A stretch of 20,741 nt of DNA from an uncultured Bacteroidales bacterium. GTDB taxonomy: Bacteria > Bacteroidota > Bacteroidia > Bacteroidales > UBA932. Below, in pieces: positions 7,265-14,340 of this stretch. Position 1 is the stretch's first letter, and the number at the start of each line of letters is the position of its first letter. The stretch lies in contig CAJOQW010000045.1 in the NCBI GenBank assembly GCA_905236955.1, forward strand, positions 1 through 20,741, written 5' to 3'. Under the pieces are notes generated by a model that made no database searches, was not told the DNA's origin, and worked only from the letters and a program-made list of their open reading frames with translations. Made by a program: the position numbers and the translations under genes.

Positions 7265-8349
7265 AATTTGGTGAAGACGCCTCCTTTCGCCTCATAATAA
7301 GTGCGTTCCTCGGTTATGGAATCGACTATTCCTCCCAGTCTCTGCTTATTGCTGTCGGTAAGGAATATCTGGCCGAAATCCTCGCCGGCCACCATTTCCA
7401 GCAGATTCTGTACGCGGCCCAGGTCCAGTTTGTCGAAGAGGTCGTCCAGAAGCAGGATGGGGGGTATGCCGCTCCTTTCCTTCATGGCGGCATATTGGGC
7501 GAACTTGAGCGCTACGAGGAAGGATTTCTGCTGTCCCTGGCTTCCGCAGTTGCGTATGGAGTGACCGTTCATCTCGAAGGGGAAGTCGTCCCTCTGGATG
7601 CCAGCGGTGGTATATCCGAGTGAAATGTCCCTGTCCCTTCTCGAGTGCATCAAATCGGCGAAACCGGTCTTGATGACGTCCGAACGGTAATGGACCGACA
7701 CGACCTCCTTTCCACCCGAGATCTTTCCATAGAATTCCTTCACGCGGGGATCAAGGACCTTCGCGAATTCCTCGCGCTTGCGGGTAACGGGCATGGCCAC
7801 GGCCTCCATCCTGGCGTCCAGGACGTCCAGCAGGGCCATGTCCGGGGAAGGATCCTTGAGCAGGCTGTTGCGCTGGGCCAGCAGCCGGTTGTACTGCTGG
7901 ATGGCATCGAGATATTCCCTGTCCATCTGGGAAAGCACGGCGTTGGCGAAACGCCTGCGCTCGTCCCCGGAATCGCTCACCATGGAAACATCCGAAGGGG
8001 AAACCATAACGATGGGCAGAAGCCCAATGTGGGAAGACACCTTGGAATAAAGCTTGTCGTCACGCTTGACCTTCTTTTCATGGCCAACCTGGACGGACAC
8101 GCGGGTTTCGGGACCTGACGGCATCGAATAAGTGCCGGATATGGCGAAAGAATCCGTACCGTAACGGCAGTTGAACCGGTCCGCCGTAAAGGCGCTCTTG
8201 GTCATGGAAAGATACCATACCGCATCGAGAAGGTTCGTCTTGCCCTCGCCGTTGCTGCCTGTGATGCAATTGATTTTGCGGGAAAAATCGAGTTCCTGCA
8301 GTTCTATGTTCCGAAAATTCCGGACGACTATTTTATTTAGGACAGGCAT
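7261..8349 (-). CDS. recF: DNA replication and repair protein RecF
   Basis: A 362-residue RecF, an SMC-like ATPase that with RecO and RecR loads RecA at single-strand gaps. The chosen start (MPVLNKIVVRNFRNIE) matches the family N-terminus; an ATG six codons upstream adds nothing conserved and would sit at the predicted transcription start. Walker A is GSNGEGKT at 31-38, the ABC-type signature is GSQGQQKS at 269-276, and Walker B is ILLLDDLFDKLD at 298-309. It is first in a minus-strand operon with DUF721, pdxB and DUF4301, and overlaps DUF721 by 4 nt. The gene is transcribed divergently from the decarboxylase operon through interleaved promoters. Confidence 0.95.
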   Translation of the reverse strand: MPVLNKIVVRNFRNIELQELDFSRKINCITGSNGEGKTNLLDAVWYLSMTKSAFTADRFNCRYGTDSFAISGTYSMPSGPETRVSVQVGHEKKVKRDDKLYSKVSSHIGLLPIVMVSPSDVSMVSDSGDERRRFANAVLSQMDREYLDAIQQYNRLLAQRNSLLKDPSPDMALLDVLDARMEAVAMPVTRKREEFAKVLDPRVKEFYGKISGGKEVVSVHYRSDVIKTGFADLMHSRRDRDISLGYTTAGIQRDDFPFEMNGHSIRNCGSQGQQKSFLVALKFAQYAAMKERSGIPPILLLDDLFDKLDLGRVQNLLEMVAGEDFGQIFLTDSNKQRLGGIVDSITEERTYYEAKGGVFTKL

Positions 8350-8364
8350 GGTTTCAATACCCTG

Positions 8365-8372
8365 CAAATATA
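8365..8372 (-). promoter_or_regulatory. -7 element of the recF operon promoter
   Basis: Minus-strand TATATTTG (8372-8365) fits the Bacteroidota -7 consensus TAnnTTTG and predicts a short leader of about 9 nt before the recF ATG at 8349. There is no good -33 TTG at the expected place (about 8392-8394). It lies antiparallel to the -7 element of the divergent operon. Confidence 0.55.
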
Positions 8373-8384
8373 ATGAATTTTGTT

Positions 8385-8392
8385 TATCTTTG
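8385..8392 (+). promoter_or_regulatory. -7 element of the methylmalonyl-CoA decarboxylase operon promoter
   Basis: TATCTTTG at 8385-8392 is a good -7 element. The best -33 candidate is an imperfect CTG at 8362-8364, 20 nt upstream. The start site should be near 8398, giving a leader of about 20 nt before the ATG at 8418. Confidence 0.6.
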
Positions 8393-8417
8393 CCGTTCAG
8401 TAAAACTCTCTTTTGAC

Positions 8418-9974
8418 ATGAGCATACAGGAAGACAAAATCGCTGAACTTGTGGAACGCCGGGATGGCGCCCGGCTGGGCGGAGGCGAGAAACGCATTGA
8501 GGCCCAGCATGCCAAGGGCAAACTCACAGCCCGTGAAAGGTTGGCCCTCCTCCTCGATGAAGGTTCTTTTGAAGAATACGACATGTTCGTCCAGCATCGC
8601 TGCACTAATTTCGGAATGGAGAAAAGCCATCCGGACGGTGACGGGGTCGTCACCGGACAGGGCACGGTGGCAGGCAGGCAAGTGTTCGTCTACGCGCAGG
8701 ATTTCACCGTGAGCGGAGGTTCCCTGAGCAAGACCATGAGCGAGAAGATATGCAAGGTCATGGACATGGCGATGCGCACCGGCGCCCCGGTCATCGGGCT
8801 CAACGATTCCGGCGGTGCACGCATACAGGAAGGGATAGACGCCCTTGCAGGATACGGCGACATCTTCGAACACAATATCCTTGCCAGCGGGGTGATCCCG
8901 CAGATTTCCGGCATCTTCGGTCCTTGCGCCGGCGGAGCGGTTTACTCCCCCGCCCTCACCGACTTCACCCTCATGGTGAAGGGCACCTCATACATGTTCC
9001 TCACCGGCCCGGCCGTCGTGAAGAGCGTCACCGGCGAAGATGTCACCAGTGAAGAACTCGGAGGAGCGGCCGTCCACGCATCCAAGAGCGGCGTTGCCGA
9101 TTTCGCCGTCGAGAATGAAGAAGAAGCCATCGCTACCATCAAGCGCCTGCTCAGCTTCATCCCCCAGAACAACCTGGAGACCCCTCCGGCCCGCGAAACG
9201 TCCGATCCTATTTCCCGCACCTCCGACATCCTCAATTCCATTGTTCCGGACAGCCCCAACAAGGCCTACGACATGTACAAAGTAATCAATGAAATCGTGG
9301 ATGACGGCGATTTCTTCGAGATCCACAAGGACTTCGCACGCAACATCATCGTCGGATTCGCCCACATGGGCGGCCGCGGGGTAGGCATAGTCGCCAACCA
9401 GCCGCAGATGCTGGCCGGCGTGCTGGATATCAACGCCAGCCGCAAGGCCGCCAGATTCGTCCGTTTCTGCGACGCCTTCAACATCCCTATCGTCACCCTG
9501 GTGGATGTCCCGGGTTTCCTCCCAGGCACCCAGCAGGAATACGGAGCGGTTATCCAGAATGGTGCCAAACTGCTTTATGCCTACGGCGAAGCCACCGTCC
9601 CCAAGGTCACGGTAACCCTCCGCAAGGCCTATGGCGGCGCCCACATAGTGATGAGCTGCAAGCAGCTCCGCGGAGACCTCAACTACGCCTGGCCCACCGC
9701 ACAGATAGCGGTTATGGGTGCGGACGGAGCCGTCAACGTACTCTATGCCAAGGACATCAAGGCCGACCCGGCCCGTTCCGAAGAAATCCGCGCCGAGAAG
9801 AAGGCCGAATACGAGGATCTTTTCAACAATCCCTACCAGGCCGCCCAGAAAGGCTACATCGAAGATGTCATTGAACCGCGGAACACACGCTTCCGTGTGA
9901 TACGCGCCCTTTGCAGCCTTGAAGGCAAAAGGCAGGATATCCCCGCCAAGAAACACGATAACCTGCCGCTATGA
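8418..9974 (+). CDS. mmdA: Methylmalonyl-CoA decarboxylase alpha (carboxyltransferase) subunit
   Basis: A 518-residue biotin-dependent carboxyltransferase of the propionyl-CoA carboxylase beta / MmdA type. The start MSIQEDKIAELVERR was chosen over an ATG 15 codons upstream because it matches the family and lies after the predicted transcription start. It has the LGGGEKRIEAQHAKGKLTAR opening (about 20-39), an oxyanion-hole motif GGAR at 132-135, IFGPCAGGAVYSPALTDF at about 166-183, and a second acyl-CoA/biotin half with PGFLPGTQQEYGAVIQNGAK at about 365-384. It transfers the carboxyl group of (S)-methylmalonyl-CoA to biotin. No biotin carboxylase gene is nearby, while OadG- and OadB-like genes follow, so decarboxylase rather than carboxylase is the better reading. 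Its stop overlaps the next start as ATGA. Confidence 0.92.
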   Translation: MSIQEDKIAELVERRDGARLGGGEKRIEAQHAKGKLTARERLALLLDEGSFEEYDMFVQHRCTNFGMEKSHPDGDGVVTGQGTVAGRQVFVYAQDFTVSGGSLSKTMSEKICKVMDMAMRTGAPVIGLNDSGGARIQEGIDALAGYGDIFEHNILASGVIPQISGIFGPCAGGAVYSPALTDFTLMVKGTSYMFLTGPAVVKSVTGEDVTSEELGGAAVHASKSGVADFAVENEEEAIATIKRLLSFIPQNNLETPPARETSDPISRTSDILNSIVPDSPNKAYDMYKVINEIVDDGDFFEIHKDFARNIIVGFAHMGGRGVGIVANQPQMLAGVLDINASRKAARFVRFCDAFNIPIVTLVDVPGFLPGTQQEYGAVIQNGAKLLYAYGEATVPKVTVTLRKAYGGAHIVMSCKQLRGDLNYAWPTAQIAVMGADGAVNVLYAKDIKADPARSEEIRAEKKAEYEDLFNNPYQAAQKGYIEDVIEPRNTRFRVIRALCSLEGKRQDIPAKKHDNLPL

Positions 9975-10414
9975 TCCCCTTGATCCAGTTGCTCCAGACT
10001 TCCGCCCTCACCGAAGGGGCGAAGCGCATGGCCGAAACGGACCCGCACGGCTGGACCCTTACGCTCATCGCCGTCACCACCGTTTTCTCGGCCCTGGTCA
10101 TCCTGTTCGCCATATTCACCCTCGTAGGGAAGATATCCATGAAGATGGATGAGCGTGACACCGCCCCGAAACCGAAGAAAGTCCGCAGCAGTAAGGCGGC
10201 CGCCGGCGAGGATGAGGCCGTAGCCGCCGCCATAGCACTTGCTCTCGAAGCGGAAAACGGGGGCGAAATCCCGGTAGCCATATCAACCGCACTCGCCATG
10301 TACCTCGGTTCCGGAGGAGTGCATGACGCCGAGCCCTTCATCATCACCATAAAGCGCAAGCCCACCGCGTGGGCCAATCCTGCGCTCAACTTCCGCAAAA
10401 ATCCAGTCAAATGA
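9971..10414 (+). CDS. OadG-like small membrane subunit of the Na+-pumping decarboxylase
   Basis: A 147-residue protein with one membrane segment at about 28-53, then a charged Lys-rich linker (59-76) and a cytoplasmic tail ending KPTAWANPALNF (130-141), typical of Bacteroidota OadG/MmdD gamma-delta subunits. In this complex the subunit ties the soluble carboxyltransferase to the membrane beta subunit. Residues 83-128 (AVAAAIALALEAE...IPVAISTALAMYLG) form an additional domain also seen in related decarboxylase subunits. Both ends overlap neighbouring genes as ATGA (9971-9974 and 10411-10414), so all three proteins are probably made by coupled translation in fixed ratio. Confidence 0.87.
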   Translation: MIPLIQLLQTSALTEGAKRMAETDPHGWTLTLIAVTTVFSALVILFAIFTLVGKISMKMDERDTAPKPKKVRSSKAAAGEDEAVAAAIALALEAENGGEIPVAISTALAMYLGSGGVHDAEPFIITIKRKPTAWANPALNFRKNPVK

Positions 10415-10836
10415 CACAGTATAAGTTCAAGATCAACGGCAAGCCCTATGAGGTTTCCGTAAACGGCATTGCAGACGGCAAGGCCGATGTCACCGTAAAC
10501 GGCGTCAATTATTCCGTAGACATAGAGAGCGCTCCCGCAGCGGCTCCTTCGGCTGCCCCTGCTGCAGCACCCGCCCCGGCCCAGGCTGCAGCAGCTCCCG
10601 CAGCCCAGGCGGCGCCCGCCTCCGGCAAGAAAATAACCTCCCCCCTCCCGGGAGTCATCATAGACGTTTGCGTCAAGGACGGGGAAGCCGTAAAGAAAGG
10701 CCAGAAACTCGCGGTGCTGGAAGCCATGAAGATGGAGAATGAGATCCTCGCCGAGACCGACGGCACCGTCACAAAGATATTCGTGAACAAAGGCGACTCC
10801 ATCCTTGAAGGAGCCGATATAGCCATCATCTCGTAA
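10411..10836 (+). CDS. mmdC: Biotin carboxyl carrier subunit of the decarboxylase
   Basis: A 141-residue biotinyl protein. The N-terminal part (1-40, MTQYKFKINGKPYEVSVNGI) is the small domain common to decarboxylase carrier subunits. Residues 41-72 form a flexible Ala/Pro linker. The biotinyl domain (about 73-141) carries EAMKMEN at 104-110, with K107 as the biotin attachment site. It shuttles CO2 from the alpha subunit to the OadB-like membrane subunit. The ATG at 10411 overlaps the OadG stop; an in-frame ATG at 10369 lies inside the OadG gene and gives a nonconserved extension. The linker is encoded by GC-rich imperfect repeats of GCN/CCN codons. The next gene starts 3 nt after this stop. 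Confidence 0.93.
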   Translation: MTQYKFKINGKPYEVSVNGIADGKADVTVNGVNYSVDIESAPAAAPSAAPAAAPAPAQAAAAPAAQAAPASGKKITSPLPGVIIDVCVKDGEAVKKGQKLAVLEAMKMENEILAETDGTVTKIFVNKGDSILEGADIAIIS

Positions 10837-10839
10837 CAG

Positions 10840-11988
10840 ATGGATAACATTATAGACAGTCTTCAGCAATTCTGGTCCTTCACGGGCTTTGCCAACGCCA
10901 CGTGGCAGCACCTCGTGATGATAGCCATAGGGCTTGTTTTCATCACCCTGGGCATCGTCAAGAAGTGGGAGCCGCTGCTGCTGGTGCCTATCGGCTTCGG
11001 CATGATAATCGGCAATATCCCGGTATTCTGGGGTCTGAAGGTCAGCATCTATGAAGAAGGTTCGGTCCTGAACATCCTGTACCACGGGGTGAAGAACGGC
11101 TGGTATCCTCCGCTCATCTTCCTTGGCATAGGGGCGATGACCGACTTCAGCGCCCTTATATCGCAGCCCAGGCTCATCCTCATCGGGGCCGCCGCCCAGA
11201 TGGGAATCTTCGGGGCGTATCTGCTCGCCCTCGCTCTCGGCTTCACTCCCAATGAAGCTGGTGCGATAGGCATCATCGGCGGAGCCGACGGTCCCACCGC
11301 CATCTTCCTGAGCAGCAAGCTCGCCCCCGACCTCATGGGAGCCATCGCGGTCTCGGCCTATTCCTACATGGCCCTGGTTCCGGTTATCCAGAAGCCCATC
11401 ATGATGCTCCTTACCACAAAGAAGGAAAGGCTCATCAGGATGCCCGCCCCCCGCAAGGTCTCCCAGCGCGAGAAGATCATATTCCCGATCGTCGGTTTCC
11501 TCTGCACCGCCTTCATAGTACCGTCAGGCCTGCCGCTGCTGGGCATGCTCTTCTTCGGCAACCTGCTCAAGGAAAGTACGGTCACGAGGCGCCTCGCCGA
11601 AAATGCCCGCGGGCCTATCATCGACATCGCTACCACGCTCATCGGTCTTACCGTGGGAGCTTCGACCCAGGCGGACGTCTTCCTGAACGGACGTTCCGTG
11701 AAGATCTTCCTTCTGGGTCTTCTGTCCTTCGTCATAGCCACCACCTGCGGCGTAATCTTCGTCAAGATAATGAACCTCTTCCTCAAGGAAGGCCACAAGA
11801 TCAACCCGCTCATCGGCAACGCCGGCGTCAGCGCCGTTCCTGACAGCGCCAGGGTGTCCGAAGGGGCCGGCCTGGAAGCCGATCCCGGCAACCACCTCCT
11901 GATGCACGCCATGGCGCCCAACGTAGCCGGCGTCATCGGCTCTGCCGTGGCCGCAGGTATCCTGCTGGGTTTCCTCGGCAACGTATAG
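10840..11988 (+). CDS. mmdB: Na+-translocating decarboxylase beta subunit (OadB/MmdB type)
   Basis: A 382-residue integral membrane protein of the OadB/GcdB/MmdB family, which couples decarboxylation of carboxybiotin to export of Na+. Diagnostic motifs are IIGGADGPTAIFLSSKLAP at about 145-163, with the Na+-binding region Asp at D150, and IGNAGVSAVPDSARVS at 325-340, with the conserved C-terminal HAMAPNVAGVIGSAVAAG (356-373). Roughly nine or more membrane segments can be seen. In B. thetaiotaomicron-like organisms this complex conserves energy in the succinate-to-propionate pathway. It is the last gene of the operon, followed 17 nt later by a 15-bp perfect hairpin with T residues. The mutase and epimerase of the pathway are not in the window. 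Confidence 0.93.
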   Translation: MDNIIDSLQQFWSFTGFANATWQHLVMIAIGLVFITLGIVKKWEPLLLVPIGFGMIIGNIPVFWGLKVSIYEEGSVLNILYHGVKNGWYPPLIFLGIGAMTDFSALISQPRLILIGAAAQMGIFGAYLLALALGFTPNEAGAIGIIGGADGPTAIFLSSKLAPDLMGAIAVSAYSYMALVPVIQKPIMMLLTTKKERLIRMPAPRKVSQREKIIFPIVGFLCTAFIVPSGLPLLGMLFFGNLLKESTVTRRLAENARGPIIDIATTLIGLTVGASTQADVFLNGRSVKIFLLGLLSFVIATTCGVIFVKIMNLFLKEGHKINPLIGNAGVSAVPDSARVSEGAGLEADPGNHLLMHAMAPNVAGVIGSAVAAGILLGFLGNV

Positions 11989-12005
11989 TTCACAGAAAGC
12001 CATAT

Positions 12006-12059
12006 AAGATATCCCCCTGGCACCGGCTAAACCATTGGCGGACCAGGGGGATATCTTTT
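12006..12059. terminator. Intrinsic terminator between convergent mmdB and pgi, probably bidirectional
   Basis: AAGATATCCCCCTGG (12006-12020) and CCAGGGGGATATCTT (12043-12057) form a 15-bp perfect stem around a 22-nt loop. On the plus strand the stem runs into TTTT (12056-12059), 17 nt after the mmdB stop. On the minus strand it lies 18 nt after the pgi stop, but the following sequence (CTTATATGG) is a poorer T-tract. Both operons end here, and one hairpin seems to serve both, more strongly on the plus strand. Confidence 0.8.
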
Positions 12060-12075
12060 GCAGCCGTTTACCGGA

Positions 12076-13404
12076 CTATATCCTCTTCAGGATTTCTTCC
12101 GTCTGCTTTTCATAACCGGGCTTGCGGAGCAGGGCGAACATGTTCTTCTTGTACGCCTCCACACCGGGCTGGTTGAAAGGATTGATCCCGAGCAGATATG
12201 CCGAGATGCCGCAGGCGAACTCGAAGAAATAGAAGATCGCACCGAGGTTGTATTCGTCTATCTTCTCGACGCTCAGCTCTATCTGGGGCACTCCCCCGTC
12301 TATGTGGGCGAGTTTGGTACCGAGCTGGGCCATCTGGTTGCAGTGTTCCACATGGCTGCCGGCGAGATAGTTGAGCTGGTCGAGGTTCTGGGGATCGGAC
12401 CCTATGACGACACTGCGCCTTGCTTTCTCCACCTTTACCGTCGTTTCGAACATCACCCTGTCGCCTTCCTGGATGAACTGGCCCATCGAATGAAGGTCGG
12501 TCGTGAAATTGACGCTTGCGGGGAAGATGCCCTTGAGGTCCTTGCCCTCGGATTCGCCGTAAAGCTGTTTCCACCATTCGCCGAGATACTGGAACTTGGG
12601 ATCGAAGTTGACCAGGATCTCCACCTTTTTGCCGAGTTCGGAATAAAGCAGGTTTCGCATGGCCGCGTACAGCAGAGCAGGATTGTCCTCGCTGCGGCGG
12701 ATGACTTCCTCCCTTTCGTCGGCAGCGCCCTTGAGCATGGCACGGATGTCGAAGCCGGCAAGCACGATGGGAAGGATGCCCACGGGAGTGAGTACGCTGT
12801 AGCGGCCTCCCACATTGTCCGGAACGACGAAGGTACGGTAACCTTCCTGGGCGGAAAGGGTTTTGAGCGCCCCCTTGACGGCGTCGGTGATGGCCACGAT
12901 GCGGGCGGAAGCCTCCTGCTTGCCGTAAGTATTCTCGATGTATTCCTTCACGACCCTGAAAGCCACGGCTGGTTCGGTGGTGGTGCCGCTCTTGCTTATG
13001 ACTACGCACGCGGTGTTGCTCATTCCCGCGAGGTCCATGAGCTCCGCCAGATAATCCTCGCTGAGGTTGTTGCCGGCGAACACCACCCTGGGAGCATCCT
13101 TCGCGGGAAGGAACTGGTGGGACAAAGCCTCGATGGCGCAGCGGGCGCCGAGATACGAACCTCCGATGCCGATTACGACCACGAGGTCCACCCCGCGGGC
13201 CTTCCAGTCGTCGCGGACGGCCTCGCAATCCTTTATGAGGCTTTCCGGAGTGTCCACGGGAAGGGTCTTCCAGCCGAGGAAGTCGTTACCGAGGCCCTTT
13301 TCGCCCTGGAGTTCATCGAACGCGGCGAGGGCCTTTAGGGTGTAGTTCTTGAATTCTGCATCTTTTACGAAGGAGCTGCAACCTCCCAGATTTATCTTTA
13401 CCAT
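12076..13404 (-). CDS. pgi: Glucose-6-phosphate isomerase
   Basis: A 442-residue phosphoglucose isomerase, the usual length for the short bacterial form. It interconverts glucose 6-phosphate and fructose 6-phosphate in the cytoplasm. Motifs: IGIGGSYLG at 78-86, the phosphate-binding SKSGTTTE at 137-144, GGRYSVLTPVG at 199-209, GEWWKQLYGESEGK at 275-288 carrying the catalytic Glu (E285), and NPFNQPGVEAYK at 408-419 with the catalytic Lys (K419). It is a single-gene unit with its own -7 element (13429-13436) and shares the terminator region with mmdB. The upstream divergent gene starts only 81 bp away. A long open frame exists on the opposite strand but is not a gene. Confidence 0.96.
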   Translation of the reverse strand: MVKINLGGCSSFVKDAEFKNYTLKALAAFDELQGEKGLGNDFLGWKTLPVDTPESLIKDCEAVRDDWKARGVDLVVVIGIGGSYLGARCAIEALSHQFLPAKDAPRVVFAGNNLSEDYLAELMDLAGMSNTACVVISKSGTTTEPAVAFRVVKEYIENTYGKQEASARIVAITDAVKGALKTLSAQEGYRTFVVPDNVGGRYSVLTPVGILPIVLAGFDIRAMLKGAADEREEVIRRSEDNPALLYAAMRNLLYSELGKKVEILVNFDPKFQYLGEWWKQLYGESEGKDLKGIFPASVNFTTDLHSMGQFIQEGDRVMFETTVKVEKARRSVVIGSDPQNLDQLNYLAGSHVEHCNQMAQLGTKLAHIDGGVPQIELSVEKIDEYNLGAIFYFFEFACGISAYLLGINPFNQPGVEAYKKNMFALLRKPGYEKQTEEILKRI

Positions 13405-13428
13405 ATCGTTAGGTTTTTTTCACAATCA

Positions 13429-13436
13429 CAAAAGTA
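13429..13436 (-). promoter_or_regulatory. -7 element of the pgi promoter
   Basis: Minus-strand TACTTTTG (13436-13429) matches TAnnTTTG and predicts a leader of about 20 nt before the pgi ATG at 13404. No TTG is seen at the expected -33 place, which falls in the -7 element of the divergent promoter. Confidence 0.55.
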
Positions 13437-13456
13437 CACATTTTTCCGCAAATGAT

Positions 13457-13464
13457 TATATTTG
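13457..13464 (+). promoter_or_regulatory. -7 element of the GDPD lipoprotein / umuC operon promoter
   Basis: TATATTTG at 13457-13464 matches the -7 consensus, with a predicted start near 13470 and a leader of about 16 nt before the ATG at 13486. The -33 site expected near 13435-13437 is not a TTG and falls in the pgi -7 element. Confidence 0.55.
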
Positions 13465-13485
13465 TGAACAACAATCCACCCGACA

Positions 13486-14337
13486 ATGACATTCAAGAAC
13501 TTATTCCCCCTCATGGCGATATCCATGGTGATCCTCTCATCGTGCGGCTCGGCCAACAAACTCGCGACCCGGGAAGCCACGCCGTCGTTCCCACCCTTCG
13601 ACCAGGGCGGGAAAACCGCGATAGTGGCCCACAGGGGCTTCTGGAACTGCTCTGCGGCGGGCTTCGCCCAAAACAGCATAGCATCCCTCAGGGAGGCCCA
13701 GAAGCATGGTTTCTGGGGCAGCGAATGCGATATCCATCTCACCTCCGACAATGAAGTCGTGGTGCACCATGACCGCACCATAGCCGGAATCGACATCCAG
13801 GCGTGCAAGTTCGCCGAACTTGCCCCGTTCCGTCTCAGGAACGGAGAATCCATCCCTACGCTCGACGGGTACCTCGCCCAGGCGGAAGAGAGCGACAAGA
13901 CCGTCCTGATCATAGAACTGAAGCCGCACGACAATGCCGACAGGGAAGACAAACTGGTGAAACTCACCCTGAAGGCAGTCAAGGCCCACCATCTGTACAG
14001 TCCGGACAGGGTGGCTTTCATATCATTCAGCAAGCACATCTGCGACGTCATAGCGAAGGAATGCCCCGAATTCACGAACCAGTACCTCAACGGGGAACTC
14101 TCCCCCGCCCAGCTCGCCGCGGACGCCATCAACGGCCTCGACTATGAAGACACCGTACTTCTGGCCGCCCCCAACATGATAGCCGCAGCGCATGCGCTCG
14201 GGATGTCCACGAATGTCTGGACGGTCAACAAGAGGGAGGACCTGGAATTCTTCTCGGGCCTGGGCATAGGCGCCATAACCACCAACGAGCCGCTGCTTCT
14301 GCGTGACCTCCTGGACAACAAGGAATACAGGAAATAA
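13486..14337 (+). CDS. Glycerophosphodiester phosphodiesterase family lipoprotein
   Basis: A 283-residue protein with a lipoprotein signal: hydrophobic residues 5-18 and a lipobox ILSSC with C20 as the lipidated residue. The mature part is a GDPD-type TIM barrel: AHRGFW (48-53) with H49, ECDIHLTSD (80-88) with E80 and D82 as metal ligands, VVHHD (92-96) with the second catalytic His at 95, and IELK (144-147) with E145. The usual PENT motif reads AQNS (61-64), which I believe is a Bacteroidota variant. It should hydrolyse phosphodiesters such as glycerophosphodiesters at the cell envelope; the actual substrate is unknown. It lies 3 nt upstream of umuC in the same reading frame, an unexpected partner for a DNA polymerase. 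Confidence 0.9.
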   Translation: MTFKNLFPLMAISMVILSSCGSANKLATREATPSFPPFDQGGKTAIVAHRGFWNCSAAGFAQNSIASLREAQKHGFWGSECDIHLTSDNEVVVHHDRTIAGIDIQACKFAELAPFRLRNGESIPTLDGYLAQAEESDKTVLIIELKPHDNADREDKLVKLTLKAVKAHHLYSPDRVAFISFSKHICDVIAKECPEFTNQYLNGELSPAQLAADAINGLDYEDTVLLAAPNMIAAAHALGMSTNVWTVNKREDLEFFSGLGIGAITTNEPLLLRDLLDNKEYRK

Positions 14338-14340
14338 GCT

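Noticed and set aside
8988..9956. A 322-codon minus-strand open frame opposite mmdA
   Set aside because: No family resemblance; mmdA is intact on the other strand.
10531..10626. Repetitive GC-rich stretch as a possible DNA repeat element
   Set aside because: It codes for the Ala/Pro linker of the biotin carrier, a normal feature of that protein.
9868..11085. A 405-codon minus-strand open frame opposite the decarboxylase genes
   Set aside because: It spans three clearly real genes and their ATGA overlaps. Its protein is low complexity (Gly/Arg/Cys-rich runs), as expected of an antisense shadow of the Ala/Pro linker.
12058..13338. A 426-codon open frame on the plus strand opposite pgi
   Set aside because: Pgi is complete with all catalytic motifs on the minus strand. 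The opposite frame has no recognisable domain and follows from GC-rich third codon positions.
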